6,202 nt of DNA from contig JAIDEF010000360.1 of the NCBI GenBank assembly GCA_029054965.1, forward strand, positions 1-6,202, in the 5' to 3' direction. The notes beneath the pieces are model-generated. The model saw only the letters and a program-made list of their open reading frames with translations, made no database searches and was not told the origin of the DNA. Source of the DNA: Eubacterium sp. GTDB lineage: Bacteria; Bacillota; Clostridia; Oscillospirales; Acutalibacteraceae. The translations under genes were made by a program, and so were the position numbers. Shown here one piece after another: positions 1 through 6,146 of the stretch. Positions within the stretch are counted from its first letter, which is position 1; each line of letters begins with the position of its first letter.

Positions 1-9
1 TAGTATGAC

Positions 10-48
10 AAAGCACTGAATCCGTTAACGAACTCAGTGCTTTCTTTT
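10..48 (+). terminator. Rho-independent terminator of a gene left of the window
   Basis: A perfect 10-base inverted repeat, AAAGCACTGA (10-19) and TCAGTGCTTT (34-43), encloses a 14-base loop that itself contains the palindrome CGTTAACG. On the plus strand it runs into a T-rich tract (TTTCTTTT, 41-48), the normal layout of an intrinsic terminator for a rightward gene that ends before position 1. On the minus strand the hairpin is followed only by TTTGTC, so it could at best weakly end the leftward feo/HTH transcript as well. Confidence 0.75.
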
Positions 49-76
49 AATTTAATAAGAAGATTTAATACAATAT

Positions 77-319
77 TCAACAAATTTCATTCTTATAATT
101 CCTCATAAACAGCAATAATTTTCTCCAATATTTATAATGTGGTTTGGCTTGTTCGAGTTCCCATAGTTGGAGGGCATTGATTGAGATGCCGGTTAAGTTT
201 GAGAGTTCGGTACGCTTGAGGTTATGCTTTTTTCTGAAAGTTTTTATTTTGGTCGAATTGTACAAATTGACTGTTGGATTTATAGTCACTTTGATGAAAT
301 TTTTATTGTTTTCAGCCAT
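77..319 (-). CDS. Small XRE-family helix-turn-helix protein
   Basis: This 80-residue protein is essentially one Cro/C1-type (XRE) DNA-binding domain. Residues 23-33 look like helix 1, KRTELSNLTG (35-44) is the first helix of the helix-turn-helix, and ISINALQLWELEQAKP (45-60) is the recognition helix with the typical W/E-x-G/A-x-x-xP ending. A basic tail follows. It has no second domain, so it should act as a small repressor or activator, or as the antitoxin or control protein of a mobile element; the target is unknown. The start overlaps the 3' end of the truncated feoB by 34 bases. No Shine-Dalgarno sequence precedes the ATG (upstream bases are CAACTCCT), and no other ATG, GTG or TTG lies in frame before an upstream stop. 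Translation may therefore depend on coupling to feoB, or the gene may be a displaced fragment whose own leader was lost at the junction. Confidence 0.7.
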   Translation of the reverse strand: MAENNKNFIKVTINPTVNLYNSTKIKTFRKKHNLKRTELSNLTGISINALQLWELEQAKPHYKYWRKLLLFMRNYKNEIC

Positions 320-1689
320 AGGAGTTGCTGTAGTATTGGTGGAGGTAATCTGCCGTTGCAGGGGGTCAGGGAGTTTGTGATAATTGCCACAAGACGTTCA
401 CGGGGGCTGTCGATTATTCTTGCCCCTGTTACACCCACAGCATTGCAGCCATAGCCCATACAGGTAGTGAGTGCCTGTTTTCCGCAGGCACCGCAGCTTT
501 CAAAGGCACCATCAAGATTAAATGCAATTCTCGGCAGAATACCGAAATCCTCAAGAAGAGCAAACAGCGGAAAGAAAATTGCCATCGGCGGCAGCATTAC
601 AGCAACTACCCACAGAAGAACACGAAGTATTCCGTTAACAAAAAGACTTATAAAAATATCAGGTGCATTAATGCTGACCAGCCAATCTGCAAGCCACACC
701 TGAAAATTATCAAACACACCCCTCAGCCAATCTGACGGATAATTTGAGCCTGCAATCGTTATCCACAACACGGTTCCGAAAAGCAGAATCATTATCGGTA
801 TTGAAGTATATTTGCCGAGCAGAAGATTATCGAGCTTATGCTCAAAGGCATCCTTTTTTGACGGAAGCTTTTTTGATACAGCTTTTGATATATCCTCAGA
901 TTTGTCAAATATTGCTGTTGTAACCGTCTGCGAAACATTGACTCCAAACTGATTTAATTTGTTTTGTGCTGATTTTATGACTGCTCTTAAACTGCCCTTC
1001 AAGAGGATATCATCACCAAAATTTGATTTGAAGGAAGAATTAAAGCTTTCATCATTTTCAATAAGCCTTAACGAGAAAAATCTCAGGTTTCTATCAGTAT
1101 CAATCTGCCCTTTCAATGCTCTGCTGACCTGCTTCACAGCACTTTCAACAGAATTGCTGTAAAACAATGTTGTATTTTCATTGAGCATAGTTTCATTTGA
1201 AATCTGATAAACGATTTCCAGCAGTTCGTTAATACCCTTACCGCTTCGTGCTGTTGCCTTTACCACAGGAACACCAAGAAGCTTTGACATTAGTTCGGTA
1301 TCAATCTCAATATTTTTCTTTTTTGCCTCATCGCAGAGATTAAGAAGCAAAACCACCTTATTTGTCAGCTCCAATACCTGCAGCACCAAATTTAGATTTC
1401 TCTCTAAATTAGTGGCATCCACCACACAAACAACACAATCATATTCATTGAAACAAAGATAATCTCTTGCCACTCTTTCCTCCTCACTTGAGGCAAGAAG
1501 GCTGTATGTACCCGGCAAATCCACAAGCTCATAATCATTGTACTTGTATTTGAATTTGCCGCTGCAGGAATCAACTGTTTTTCCGGTCCAGTTACCCGTG
1601 TGCTGGTGAGAGCCTGTGATTTCATTGAACACTGTGCTTTTGCCTACATTCGGATTACCCATAAGTAAAACCTTTTTATTTTTTATCAC
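286..1689 (-). CDS. feoB: Ferrous iron transporter FeoB, C-terminally truncated
   Basis: FeoB is the GTP-dependent inner-membrane transporter that imports Fe2+. The N-terminal G domain is complete: G1 GNPNVGKST (11-19), the switch threonine in GNWTGKT (33-38), G3 DLPG (57-60), G4 NLCD (117-120) and G5 around ATA (145-147). A helical spacer follows. The membrane part begins near residue 294, with hydrophobic segments at about 295-313 and 345-380, then the Gate motif FFPLFALLEDFGILPRIAF (372-390), GACGK (400-404), MGYGCN (411-416) and PCNGR (443-447). After R447 the family similarity stops. Twenty unrelated residues rich in P, L, Q and K lead to a stop, giving 467 residues against a usual length of well over 600. 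The second Gate half and the remaining membrane helices are missing, so transport is probably lost. The start is GTG at 1689, overlapping the feoA stop (GTGA), with AGGAGT at 1696-1701 as ribosome site. A functional G domain could still be made. Confidence 0.9.
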   Translation of the reverse strand: MIKNKKVLLMGNPNVGKSTVFNEITGSHQHTGNWTGKTVDSCSGKFKYKYNDYELVDLPGTYSLLASSEEERVARDYLCFNEYDCVVCVVDATNLERNLNLVLQVLELTNKVVLLLNLCDEAKKKNIEIDTELMSKLLGVPVVKATARSGKGINELLEIVYQISNETMLNENTTLFYSNSVESAVKQVSRALKGQIDTDRNLRFFSLRLIENDESFNSSFKSNFGDDILLKGSLRAVIKSAQNKLNQFGVNVSQTVTTAIFDKSEDISKAVSKKLPSKKDAFEHKLDNLLLGKYTSIPIMILLFGTVLWITIAGSNYPSDWLRGVFDNFQVWLADWLVSINAPDIFISLFVNGILRVLLWVVAVMLPPMAIFFPLFALLEDFGILPRIAFNLDGAFESCGACGKQALTTCMGYGCNAVGVTGARIIDSPRERLVAIITNSLTPCNGRLPPPILQQLLWLKTIKISSK

Positions 1690-1907
1690 AAAACCACTCC
1701 TATTCTGTCAGCATCTCTTTTTCTCAGTGCAACCTTGCTGCCGCGTATCTGATAAGCTATGGGCGAGCCAAACATACCGATATTTGTACAGCTTATTTTC
1801 TGCCCTGTTATAAATCCCATATCTGAAAACCTGCGCTCAAAATTCGAGCCGTTGTCAATACTTATAATATATCCGGACTCATTTACTTTCATCTGGGAAA
1901 GTGTCAT
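1686..1907 (-). CDS. feoA: Ferrous iron transport protein FeoA
   Basis: This 73-residue protein has the full length of a stand-alone FeoA, a small cytoplasmic SH3-like beta-barrel protein that works with FeoB in Fe2+ uptake, probably by influencing its GTPase or complex assembly. Diagnostic stretches are RRFSDMGFITGQKI (25-38), where family members have RRLxDMGxxPGxxI, and GSPIAYQIRGSKVALRKRDADRI (47-69), matching the G-x-P-I-A-Y-x-I-R-G-x-x-[IV]-A-L-R-x-x-[DE]-A core. The ATG at 1907 has GGGGTGAT just upstream as a good ribosome site. It is the first gene of a two-gene operon, and its stop codon overlaps the feoB start by four bases, so the two are translationally coupled. FeoA itself looks intact, although its partner feoB is not. 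Confidence 0.93.
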   Translation of the reverse strand: MTLSQMKVNESGYIISIDNGSNFERRFSDMGFITGQKISCTNIGMFGSPIAYQIRGSKVALRKRDADRIGVVL

Positions 1908-1927
1908 ACTATCACCCCGTTAATCTC

Positions 1928-1956
1928 ATTCTATGTAATAGTTAAAAATTAGTGAA
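1928..1956 (-). promoter_or_regulatory. Candidate feoAB promoter
   Basis: Read on the minus strand, TTCACT (plus 1951-1956) and TAGAAT (plus 1928-1933) are separated by 17 bases and lie about 20 bases upstream of the feoA start. The -10 matches the sigma-A consensus in five of six positions and the -35 in four, with ideal spacing. Transcription would start very close to the feoA ribosome site. An iron-responsive operator would be expected here, but I see no convincing one. Confidence 0.45.
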
Positions 1957-1971
1957 TATGCCCATTATCTA

Positions 1972-2000
1972 TTGAATTTACAAAAATATAATGGTAAAAT
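1972..2000 (+). promoter_or_regulatory. Promoter of the aldehyde dehydrogenase gene
   Basis: TTGAAT (1972-1977) and TAAAAT (1995-2000) are spaced by 17 bases. The -10 is preceded by TGG (1992-1994), giving an extended -10 of the TGn type. Predicted transcription starts near 2007, leaving a leader of roughly 28 bases with the ribosome site AGGGGT at 2022-2027. A second TATAAT at 1987-1992 lacks a suitable -35 and is less likely. This promoter is divergent from the feoAB promoter within a 127-base gap. Confidence 0.6.
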
Positions 2001-2034
2001 ATAAAAGCAAAAATTTTACTTAGGGGTAATTTTT

Positions 2035-3540
2035 ATGGAAAAATTAAAGTATTTTGTAAATGGTGAGTTCAAGGACTCACAGACAGAGGTTTGGTACGAC
2101 CTCCACAATCCGTCAACAGGCGAGATTACAGGTCAGGCACCTTGCTGCACAAACGATGAGGTGTTAGAGGCTATTGAGGCTGCAAAGGCAGCTTATCCTG
2201 CATGGAGAGCAACTCCTGCAAGAAAAAGAGCACAAATTCTCTATAAAGTAAGAGAACTTCTTCTTGAACATATGGATGAGCTCACAATGCTGGTTTGTGA
2301 AGAAAACGGTAAAACCTGGGGCGAGGCTCAGGGTGACGTAGGTAAGGCACAGGAGGGTACAGAGCTTGCTATTCAGGCTCCGTCACTTATGATGGGTGAA
2401 AGCCTTATGGATGCATCAACAGGCTTTGACACAGTTAAATATCGTGAGCCAATGGGTGTATTTGCAGGCATTGTTCCTGTTAACTTCCCTGCTATGATTC
2501 CATTCGGCTGGATGGCTCCTGTTTGTGTTGCCTGCGGTAATACAATGGTATTAAAAGCTGCTTCACTTACTCCAAGAACAGCTATGAGAATTGGTGAGCT
2601 TTATAAAGAGGCTGGTATTCCTGACGGTGTTATCAACATTGTTACCTGCTCAAGAAATGAAATTAACACAATCCTTGAGCATCCGGATGTTAAGGGCATT
2701 ACTTTCGTAGGCTCAACTCCTGTAGGCTTAAAGATTTATGAAAAGGCAGCGGCAAACGGCAAAAGATGTCAGGCACTCTGCCAGGCTAAAAACCACGCTC
2801 TTATTCTTGAGGACTGTGCACTTGAAAGAACAGTTGCCGGTGTTATCAACTCTGCATTTGGCTGTGCAGGTCAGAGATGTATGGCTCTCTCCTGCGTAGT
2901 TGTTCAGGAGTCAATTGCAGACAAGTTTGTTGCTGAGCTTAAAGCACAGGCACAGAACATCAACTGCGGTCCTGCCTGGGACAAGTCAACACGTCTTGGA
3001 CCTATCACATACGAAAAGCACTACAAGGAAGTTCTTGCAGATATTCAAAAGGGTATTGACGAAGGTGCAACCGTTGTTCTTGACGGCAGAAATCCTGAGC
3101 TTCCTGAGGGTTATGAGAACGGTTACTTTGTAGGTCCTACAATTTTCGACAATGTAACTGAAGATATGACTATCGGCAGTGATGAGGTCTTTGGTCCGGT
3201 TCTTTGTGTTAAGAGATGCAAGGACTTTGACGAGGGACTTGCTATTATGAATGCAAGCCCATATGCTAACGGCTCAGTTATCTACACACAGAGCGGTTAC
3301 TATGCTCGTCAGTTTGCTCGTTACACCGACGGCGGTCAGGTTGGTATCAACGTTGGTATTCCTGTACCTGTTGGATTTATTCCGTTCAGCGGTCACAAGC
3401 AGAGCTTCTTCGGTGATTTACATTGCCTTGGCAAGGATGCTTACCGCTTCTTCACAGAGAGCAAGTCTGTAACACAGCACTGGTTTGATGAGGAAGAAAT
3501 GAAGGCTAAAGAAGTTGACACCTGGGATGGTCTTCTGTAA
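2035..3540 (+). CDS. mmsA: CoA-acylating methylmalonate-semialdehyde-type dehydrogenase
   Basis: This 501-residue protein is a full-length aldehyde dehydrogenase superfamily member of the MmsA/IolA type. Those enzymes oxidise methylmalonate or malonate semialdehyde with NAD+ and CoA to propionyl- or acetyl-CoA, with loss of CO2. Visible features are the oxyanion-hole Asn in VPVNFPAMIPFGW (N150), the cofactor lysine region NTMVLKAAS (169-177), ITFVGSTPVG (222-231), and the catalytic Cys in FGCAGQRCMA (C282). The usual general-base Glu segment (ELGG) is replaced by ALCQAKNH (247-254), as in the CoA-dependent MMSDH group, where deacylation uses CoA rather than water. EVFGPVL (384-390) and the C-terminal PFSGHKQSFFGDLH (450-463) also fit. 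The ATG has AGGGGT seven bases upstream. Codon use is strongly biased (many AGA, CTT, GGT), suggesting high expression. It is monocistronic, with its own promoter and terminator. No inositol, valine or beta-alanine genes lie nearby, so the physiological substrate is unproven; it might also run toward aldehyde formation. Confidence 0.88.
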   Translation: MEKLKYFVNGEFKDSQTEVWYDLHNPSTGEITGQAPCCTNDEVLEAIEAAKAAYPAWRATPARKRAQILYKVRELLLEHMDELTMLVCEENGKTWGEAQGDVGKAQEGTELAIQAPSLMMGESLMDASTGFDTVKYREPMGVFAGIVPVNFPAMIPFGWMAPVCVACGNTMVLKAASLTPRTAMRIGELYKEAGIPDGVINIVTCSRNEINTILEHPDVKGITFVGSTPVGLKIYEKAAANGKRCQALCQAKNHALILEDCALERTVAGVINSAFGCAGQRCMALSCVVVQESIADKFVAELKAQAQNINCGPAWDKSTRLGPITYEKHYKEVLADIQKGIDEGATVVLDGRNPELPEGYENGYFVGPTIFDNVTEDMTIGSDEVFGPVLCVKRCKDFDEGLAIMNASPYANGSVIYTQSGYYARQFARYTDGGQVGINVGIPVPVGFIPFSGHKQSFFGDLHCLGKDAYRFFTESKSVTQHWFDEEEMKAKEVDTWDGLL

Positions 3541-3557
3541 TTCATAATACACACAGC

Positions 3558-3589
3558 AAAAGCCGTTGGAAATTCCAACGGCTTTTTTT
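3558..3589 (+). terminator. Rho-independent terminator after mmsA
   Basis: The stem AGCCGTTGG (3561-3569) pairs with CCAACGGCT (3575-3583), extended by flanking A/T pairs, over a short AAATT loop. A run of seven T (3583-3589) follows. It lies 18 bases after the mmsA stop, so mmsA is transcribed alone. The opposite strand carries a shorter T run, but no gene is placed to use it. Confidence 0.93.
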
Positions 3590-3675
3590 AACAGGCTGAG
3601 ACAACAATCTTCACTGTTACCTATAAATTTTATATTGCCCTCCAATTCTACTGCAAAATAATTTAATATGCTGTT

Positions 3676-3705
3676 TTGATTGCTTTTAGATTAAAATCCT
3701 ATACT
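3676..3705 (+). promoter_or_regulatory. Candidate femX promoter
   Basis: TTGATT (3676-3681) and TATACT (3700-3705), 18 bases apart, form a plausible sigma-A promoter about 45 bases before the femX start. Transcription would start near 3712. A second TATACT (3715-3720) has no good -35. The first -10 lies inside the left arm of the repeat described next. The rest of the gap between mmsA and femX (3590-3675) is AT-rich and shows no gene. Confidence 0.5.
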
Positions 3706-3740
3706 TTAAAAAAGTATACTAACCTAAACCAAAGTATAGG
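3698..3740 (+). repeat. Triple AAAGTATA repeat at the femX promoter and ribosome site
   Basis: CCTATACTTT (3698-3707) is a perfect inverted copy of AAAGTATAGG (3731-3740), and AAAGTATA is also present directly at 3711-3718. The left copy covers the probable -10 and the right copy runs into the Shine-Dalgarno sequence (AGGAG, 3738-3742). The left arm can pair with either right-hand copy, but not both. Since the predicted transcript begins after the left arm, a protein-binding operator is more likely than an RNA switch, unless an upstream start is used. Confidence 0.6.
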
Positions 3741-3748
3741 AGATGAAT

Positions 3749-4819
3749 ATGTTGACAAATGAACAAACAGCAAAAACAAAAAAATTATATGATTTTTTGC
3801 AATCCAATAATAAAAGTCATTATTTACAGTCACCTGAATGGGCAAAGGTAAAAGCAAATTGGAAACACGAAATGCTGGTTGTTGAAAATAACGGAAAAAT
3901 TATTGGAACTATGAGTGTACTGTTGAAAAAAACTCCACTGCTCAATTCATATATGATGTATGCACCAAGAGGATTTATTTGTGATTCTAATAATAAGGAA
4001 GCTTTGGAAAAACTGACTGAAGAAGTAAAAAAAACTGCCAAAAAGTACAATGCCTTTATCTTCAGAATGGATTCTGATATTCCGGACAGCAATAATAATT
4101 TTAAAGAAATGATGAAATCATTGGGTTATAAATTAAAAACCGAAAGCCCAACAATTCAACCTCAATTCGTTTACAGACTTGACATTAAAAACAAAACTCA
4201 AGAAGAATTATTAAAATCATTCAGGTCAAAAACAAGATATAATATAAACTTAGCAATACGGAAAAATGTGAAAGTACGAGAGGCACAAAAGAGCGATATT
4301 CCGATTTTCCATAAAATCCTAAAGCATACTGCCAAGCGTGATAAATTTTATGTACATGATATTTCTTACTATGAAAGAATAATTGATAATTTTGGACCTA
4401 ATAATGCCAAAATATTTATAGCGGAATATGAAAACGAGCCGATTGCCGCAGCTATGTGTATATTTTACGGAAACAAGACATGGTATTTATACGGCGGCAG
4501 TACAGATAAGTACAGAAATTATATGCCGACATATCTGCTCCAATGGACAATGATTAAATGGGCTATTGAAAAAAATTGTGATATTTATGATTTTGGCGGT
4601 GTTTCCGGATATAAAAATGAAAATAATCCGATGTATGGAGTATACCGATTTAAAAAAGGATTTAATGGTGAAGTTGTTAAATTTACAAATGAACTCTATC
4701 TTGTATTTAAACCTGAAATCAATACTATATATAATATAATGTCAGATCTCTACAGCAGATTTTCAGATGCAAAAAAATATATAGAGAGAAATATTAGCAG
4801 TTTGAAAAAACGCAGATAA
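3749..4819 (+). CDS. FemX/FemAB-family peptidoglycan bridge aminoacyltransferase
   Basis: Proteins of this family (FemX, FemA, FemB, MurM) transfer amino acids from aminoacyl-tRNA to the stem-peptide lysine or an existing bridge residue of lipid II, on the cytoplasmic face of the membrane. The protein shows the two-GNAT-domain layout. Counting from the ATG at 3743: YLQSPEWAKVK (27-37), a membrane-proximal YMMYAPRGF (70-78), SFRSKTRYNINLAIRKNV (159-176), IFIAEYENEPIAAAMCI (224-240), and the family signature WYLYGGS (247-253) followed by YMPTYLLQWTMIKWAIEKNCDIYDFGG (260-286). FRFKKGF-like YRFKKGFNGE (301-310) closes the fold. There is no long helical-arm insertion, so it resembles single-step FemX enzymes rather than FemA. 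I place the start at 3749: AGGAG (3738-3742) directly abuts the ATG at 3743 but sits six bases before the second ATG, giving 356 residues. The gene is visibly more AT-rich than its neighbours. The amino acid added cannot be told from sequence. Confidence 0.85.
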   Translation: MLTNEQTAKTKKLYDFLQSNNKSHYLQSPEWAKVKANWKHEMLVVENNGKIIGTMSVLLKKTPLLNSYMMYAPRGFICDSNNKEALEKLTEEVKKTAKKYNAFIFRMDSDIPDSNNNFKEMMKSLGYKLKTESPTIQPQFVYRLDIKNKTQEELLKSFRSKTRYNINLAIRKNVKVREAQKSDIPIFHKILKHTAKRDKFYVHDISYYERIIDNFGPNNAKIFIAEYENEPIAAAMCIFYGNKTWYLYGGSTDKYRNYMPTYLLQWTMIKWAIEKNCDIYDFGGVSGYKNENNPMYGVYRFKKGFNGEVVKFTNELYLVFKPEINTIYNIMSDLYSRFSDAKKYIERNISSLKKRR

Positions 4820-4909
4820 AACTTTTTATAATAACTAATACATAACCTAAAAATAAACAATTACTCTTCGTCTAATATCAGTCATTGTTCATTTTGTATA
4901 AAATCACTA

Positions 4910-4937
4910 TTGACATTTTGTCTATTTGGACTAAAAT
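4910..4937 (+). promoter_or_regulatory. Alcohol dehydrogenase promoter
   Basis: A perfect -35 TTGACA (4910-4915) and TAAAAT (4932-4937) are 16 bases apart. Transcription would start near 4944, leaving a leader of about 33 bases with GAGGT (4963-4967) as ribosome site nine bases before the ATG. No terminator hairpin is visible between femX and this promoter (4820-4903), so some read-through from femX is possible. Confidence 0.7.
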
Positions 4938-4941
4938 ATAT

Positions 4942-4959
4942 TTGTTAATTTTTTGTCAT
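4942..4959 (+). promoter_or_regulatory. Possible Rex-like redox operator
   Basis: TTGTTAA (4942-4948), four bases, then TTGTCAT (4953-4959). The clostridial Rex consensus is TTGTTAA-N4-TTAACAA. The left half matches fully and the right half in four of seven positions. It sits at the predicted transcription start of an alcohol dehydrogenase, a common target of the NADH-sensing repressor Rex. The right half overlaps the inverted repeat at 4954-4964, so only one of the two readings may be correct. T-rich sequence makes chance matches fairly likely. Confidence 0.3.
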
Positions 4960-4976
4960 AGTGAGGTAAAGAGTAA

Positions 4977-6146
4977 ATGGGCAATCAATTTATTATGCCG
5001 TCAAAGGTTATCTACGGCGAAAATGCACTTGAAAATGCAAAAGAATTTTTAGCAGCCTTTGGCAAAAAGGCTTTAATTGTTACCGATCAATTTATGGTAA
5101 GACTTGGAAATGTTAAGCTGGTAACAAATATACTTGACTCTTTAAACATTGAATATATTATTTTTGATGAGGTTAATTCCGAGCCGACAGATATAATCAT
5201 CAGCAGTGGTGTTAACAGATTTAAGTCAAACAACTGCGACTTTTTAATTGCAGTAGGCGGTGGCTCACCTATTGATGCTATGAAGGCAATCGGTGCTGTT
5301 GCGACAAACGGCGGTTCTATCAACGATTATTTAGGAAAAGTAATAAATATACCTACACCGCCTATGGTCGCAATACCGACCACAAGCGGAACAGGCTCAG
5401 AGGCAACACAATTTACCATAATAACCAACACTGAAAAGGATATTAAAATGCTTTTAAAGGGCTCTGTGCTTATGCCCGATTTGGCAATTGATGACCCTGC
5501 ATTCACTCTGACAGCACCTCAAAGCGTAACCGCAGCAACAGGACTTGATGCACTCTGCCACGCTGCCGAGGCTTACACCTCAAGAAAGGCACAGCCGTTA
5601 ACAGACGAATTTGCACTGTCTGCAATCAAAAAGATTTTTAAATACCTTCCTATATGCTACAACGAGGGTCAGAATATTAAGGCAAGAGCACAGATGTCAT
5701 TAGCCGCACTTGAAGCAGGTGTTGCCTTCAACAACGCATCCGTTACTATCATTCACGGGATGAGCAGACCTATCGGTGCACTGTTCCACGTTCCTCACGG
5801 TATCAGCAACGCAATGCTTTTGACCGAGTGCTTTAAATATGTTTATGACGGAGCATACAGCAGATTTGCCGATATGGCAAGGGCGATCGGTGCTGCCGCT
5901 GAAAAAGATGATGATGTAACTGCAGCCAAAAAATTTATTGATGCATGTGCTCAGCTTTGTGAAATCTGTGAGATACCAAGCCTTGAGGAATACGGCATTA
6001 ACAAGGATGAATTTTTTGAGGTTATGGACAAAATGGCAGAGGATGCAGTTGCATCCGGATCACCTGCCAACACAATTAAAGAAGTCGGCAAAAACGATGT
6101 ACTTAATATTTATAAAAAGCTTTGGAAAATCATAACCACCAGTTAA
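4977..6146 (+). CDS. Iron-containing alcohol dehydrogenase
   Basis: A complete 389-residue group III (Fe-dependent) alcohol dehydrogenase, a cytoplasmic NAD(P)H enzyme that interconverts aldehydes and alcohols; FucO, DhaT and the C-terminal half of AdhE belong here. The N-terminal Rossmann-like part has KALIVTD (31-37), the GGGSPID nucleotide loop (94-100) and IPTTSGTGSE (133-142). The helical metal domain carries the expected four ligands: D191 and H195 in GLDALCHAAEAY, H260 in IHGMSRPIG, and H274 in HVPHGISNAM. Spacing agrees with FucO and DhaT. It is nearest in look to the 1,3-propanediol/lactaldehyde-reductase type, but the substrate cannot be fixed. The ATG has GAGGT nine bases upstream and a near-consensus promoter. 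The last residues, ITTS, and the stop codon are encoded within a perfect hairpin that may be the end of a mobile element, so the original C-terminus may have been altered slightly. It could reduce an aldehyde produced by the CoA-dependent dehydrogenase encoded upstream. Confidence 0.93.
   Translation: MGNQFIMPSKVIYGENALENAKEFLAAFGKKALIVTDQFMVRLGNVKLVTNILDSLNIEYIIFDEVNSEPTDIIISSGVNRFKSNNCDFLIAVGGGSPIDAMKAIGAVATNGGSINDYLGKVINIPTPPMVAIPTTSGTGSEATQFTIITNTEKDIKMLLKGSVLMPDLAIDDPAFTLTAPQSVTAATGLDALCHAAEAYTSRKAQPLTDEFALSAIKKIFKYLPICYNEGQNIKARAQMSLAALEAGVAFNNASVTIIHGMSRPIGALFHVPHGISNAMLLTECFKYVYDGAYSRFADMARAIGAAAEKDDDVTAAKKFIDACAQLCEICEIPSLEEYGINKDEFFEVMDKMAEDAVASGSPANTIKEVGKNDVLNIYKKLWKIITTS

Larger units (their letters stand above)
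4904..4964 (+). repeat. Inverted repeat bracketing the alcohol dehydrogenase promoter
   Basis: TCACTATTGACA (4904-4915) and TGTCATAGTGA (4954-4964) are inverted copies, differing by a single extra T in the left arm. Arm centres are about 50 bases apart. The left arm contains the -35 box and the right arm ends at the ribosome site, with the -10 between them. This looks like a paired operator, either for a repressor binding both sides of the promoter or for a looping complex. A long-stem RNA hairpin is unlikely because the left arm lies upstream of the predicted transcript start. Confidence 0.5.

Noticed and set aside
144..454. Plus-strand open frames opposite the HTH gene and the feoB 3' end
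   Set aside because: They lie opposite well-supported genes, have no recognisable domain or ribosome site, and their proteins look like antisense translations.
1954..1969. GATAATGGGCATATTC on the minus strand as a Fur box for feoAB
   Set aside because: It starts like a Fur site (GATAATG), but the second half is only weakly symmetric and overall agreement with the 19-base consensus is poor. Iron control of the operon is likely from family knowledge, yet this site does not prove it.
2900..3133. Alternate-frame 77-codon ORF inside mmsA
   Set aside because: It lies wholly within a well-conserved dehydrogenase gene and has the low-complexity look of frame-shifted sequence, with no ribosome site.
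3418..3645. Minus-strand 75-codon frame crossing the mmsA terminator
   Set aside because: It overlaps the mmsA 3' end and reads through a strong terminator hairpin, with no family resemblance; it is a shadow frame.
3658..3742. Riboswitch or T-box leader upstream of femX
   Set aside because: The region is too short and lacks T-box or known riboswitch motifs; the visible repeats are better explained as operator-like boxes.
3743..3748. ATG at 3743 as the start of femX
   Set aside because: The Shine-Dalgarno AGGAG (3738-3742) touches this ATG with no spacer, while the ATG at 3749 has a normal six-base spacer. The difference is only two residues.
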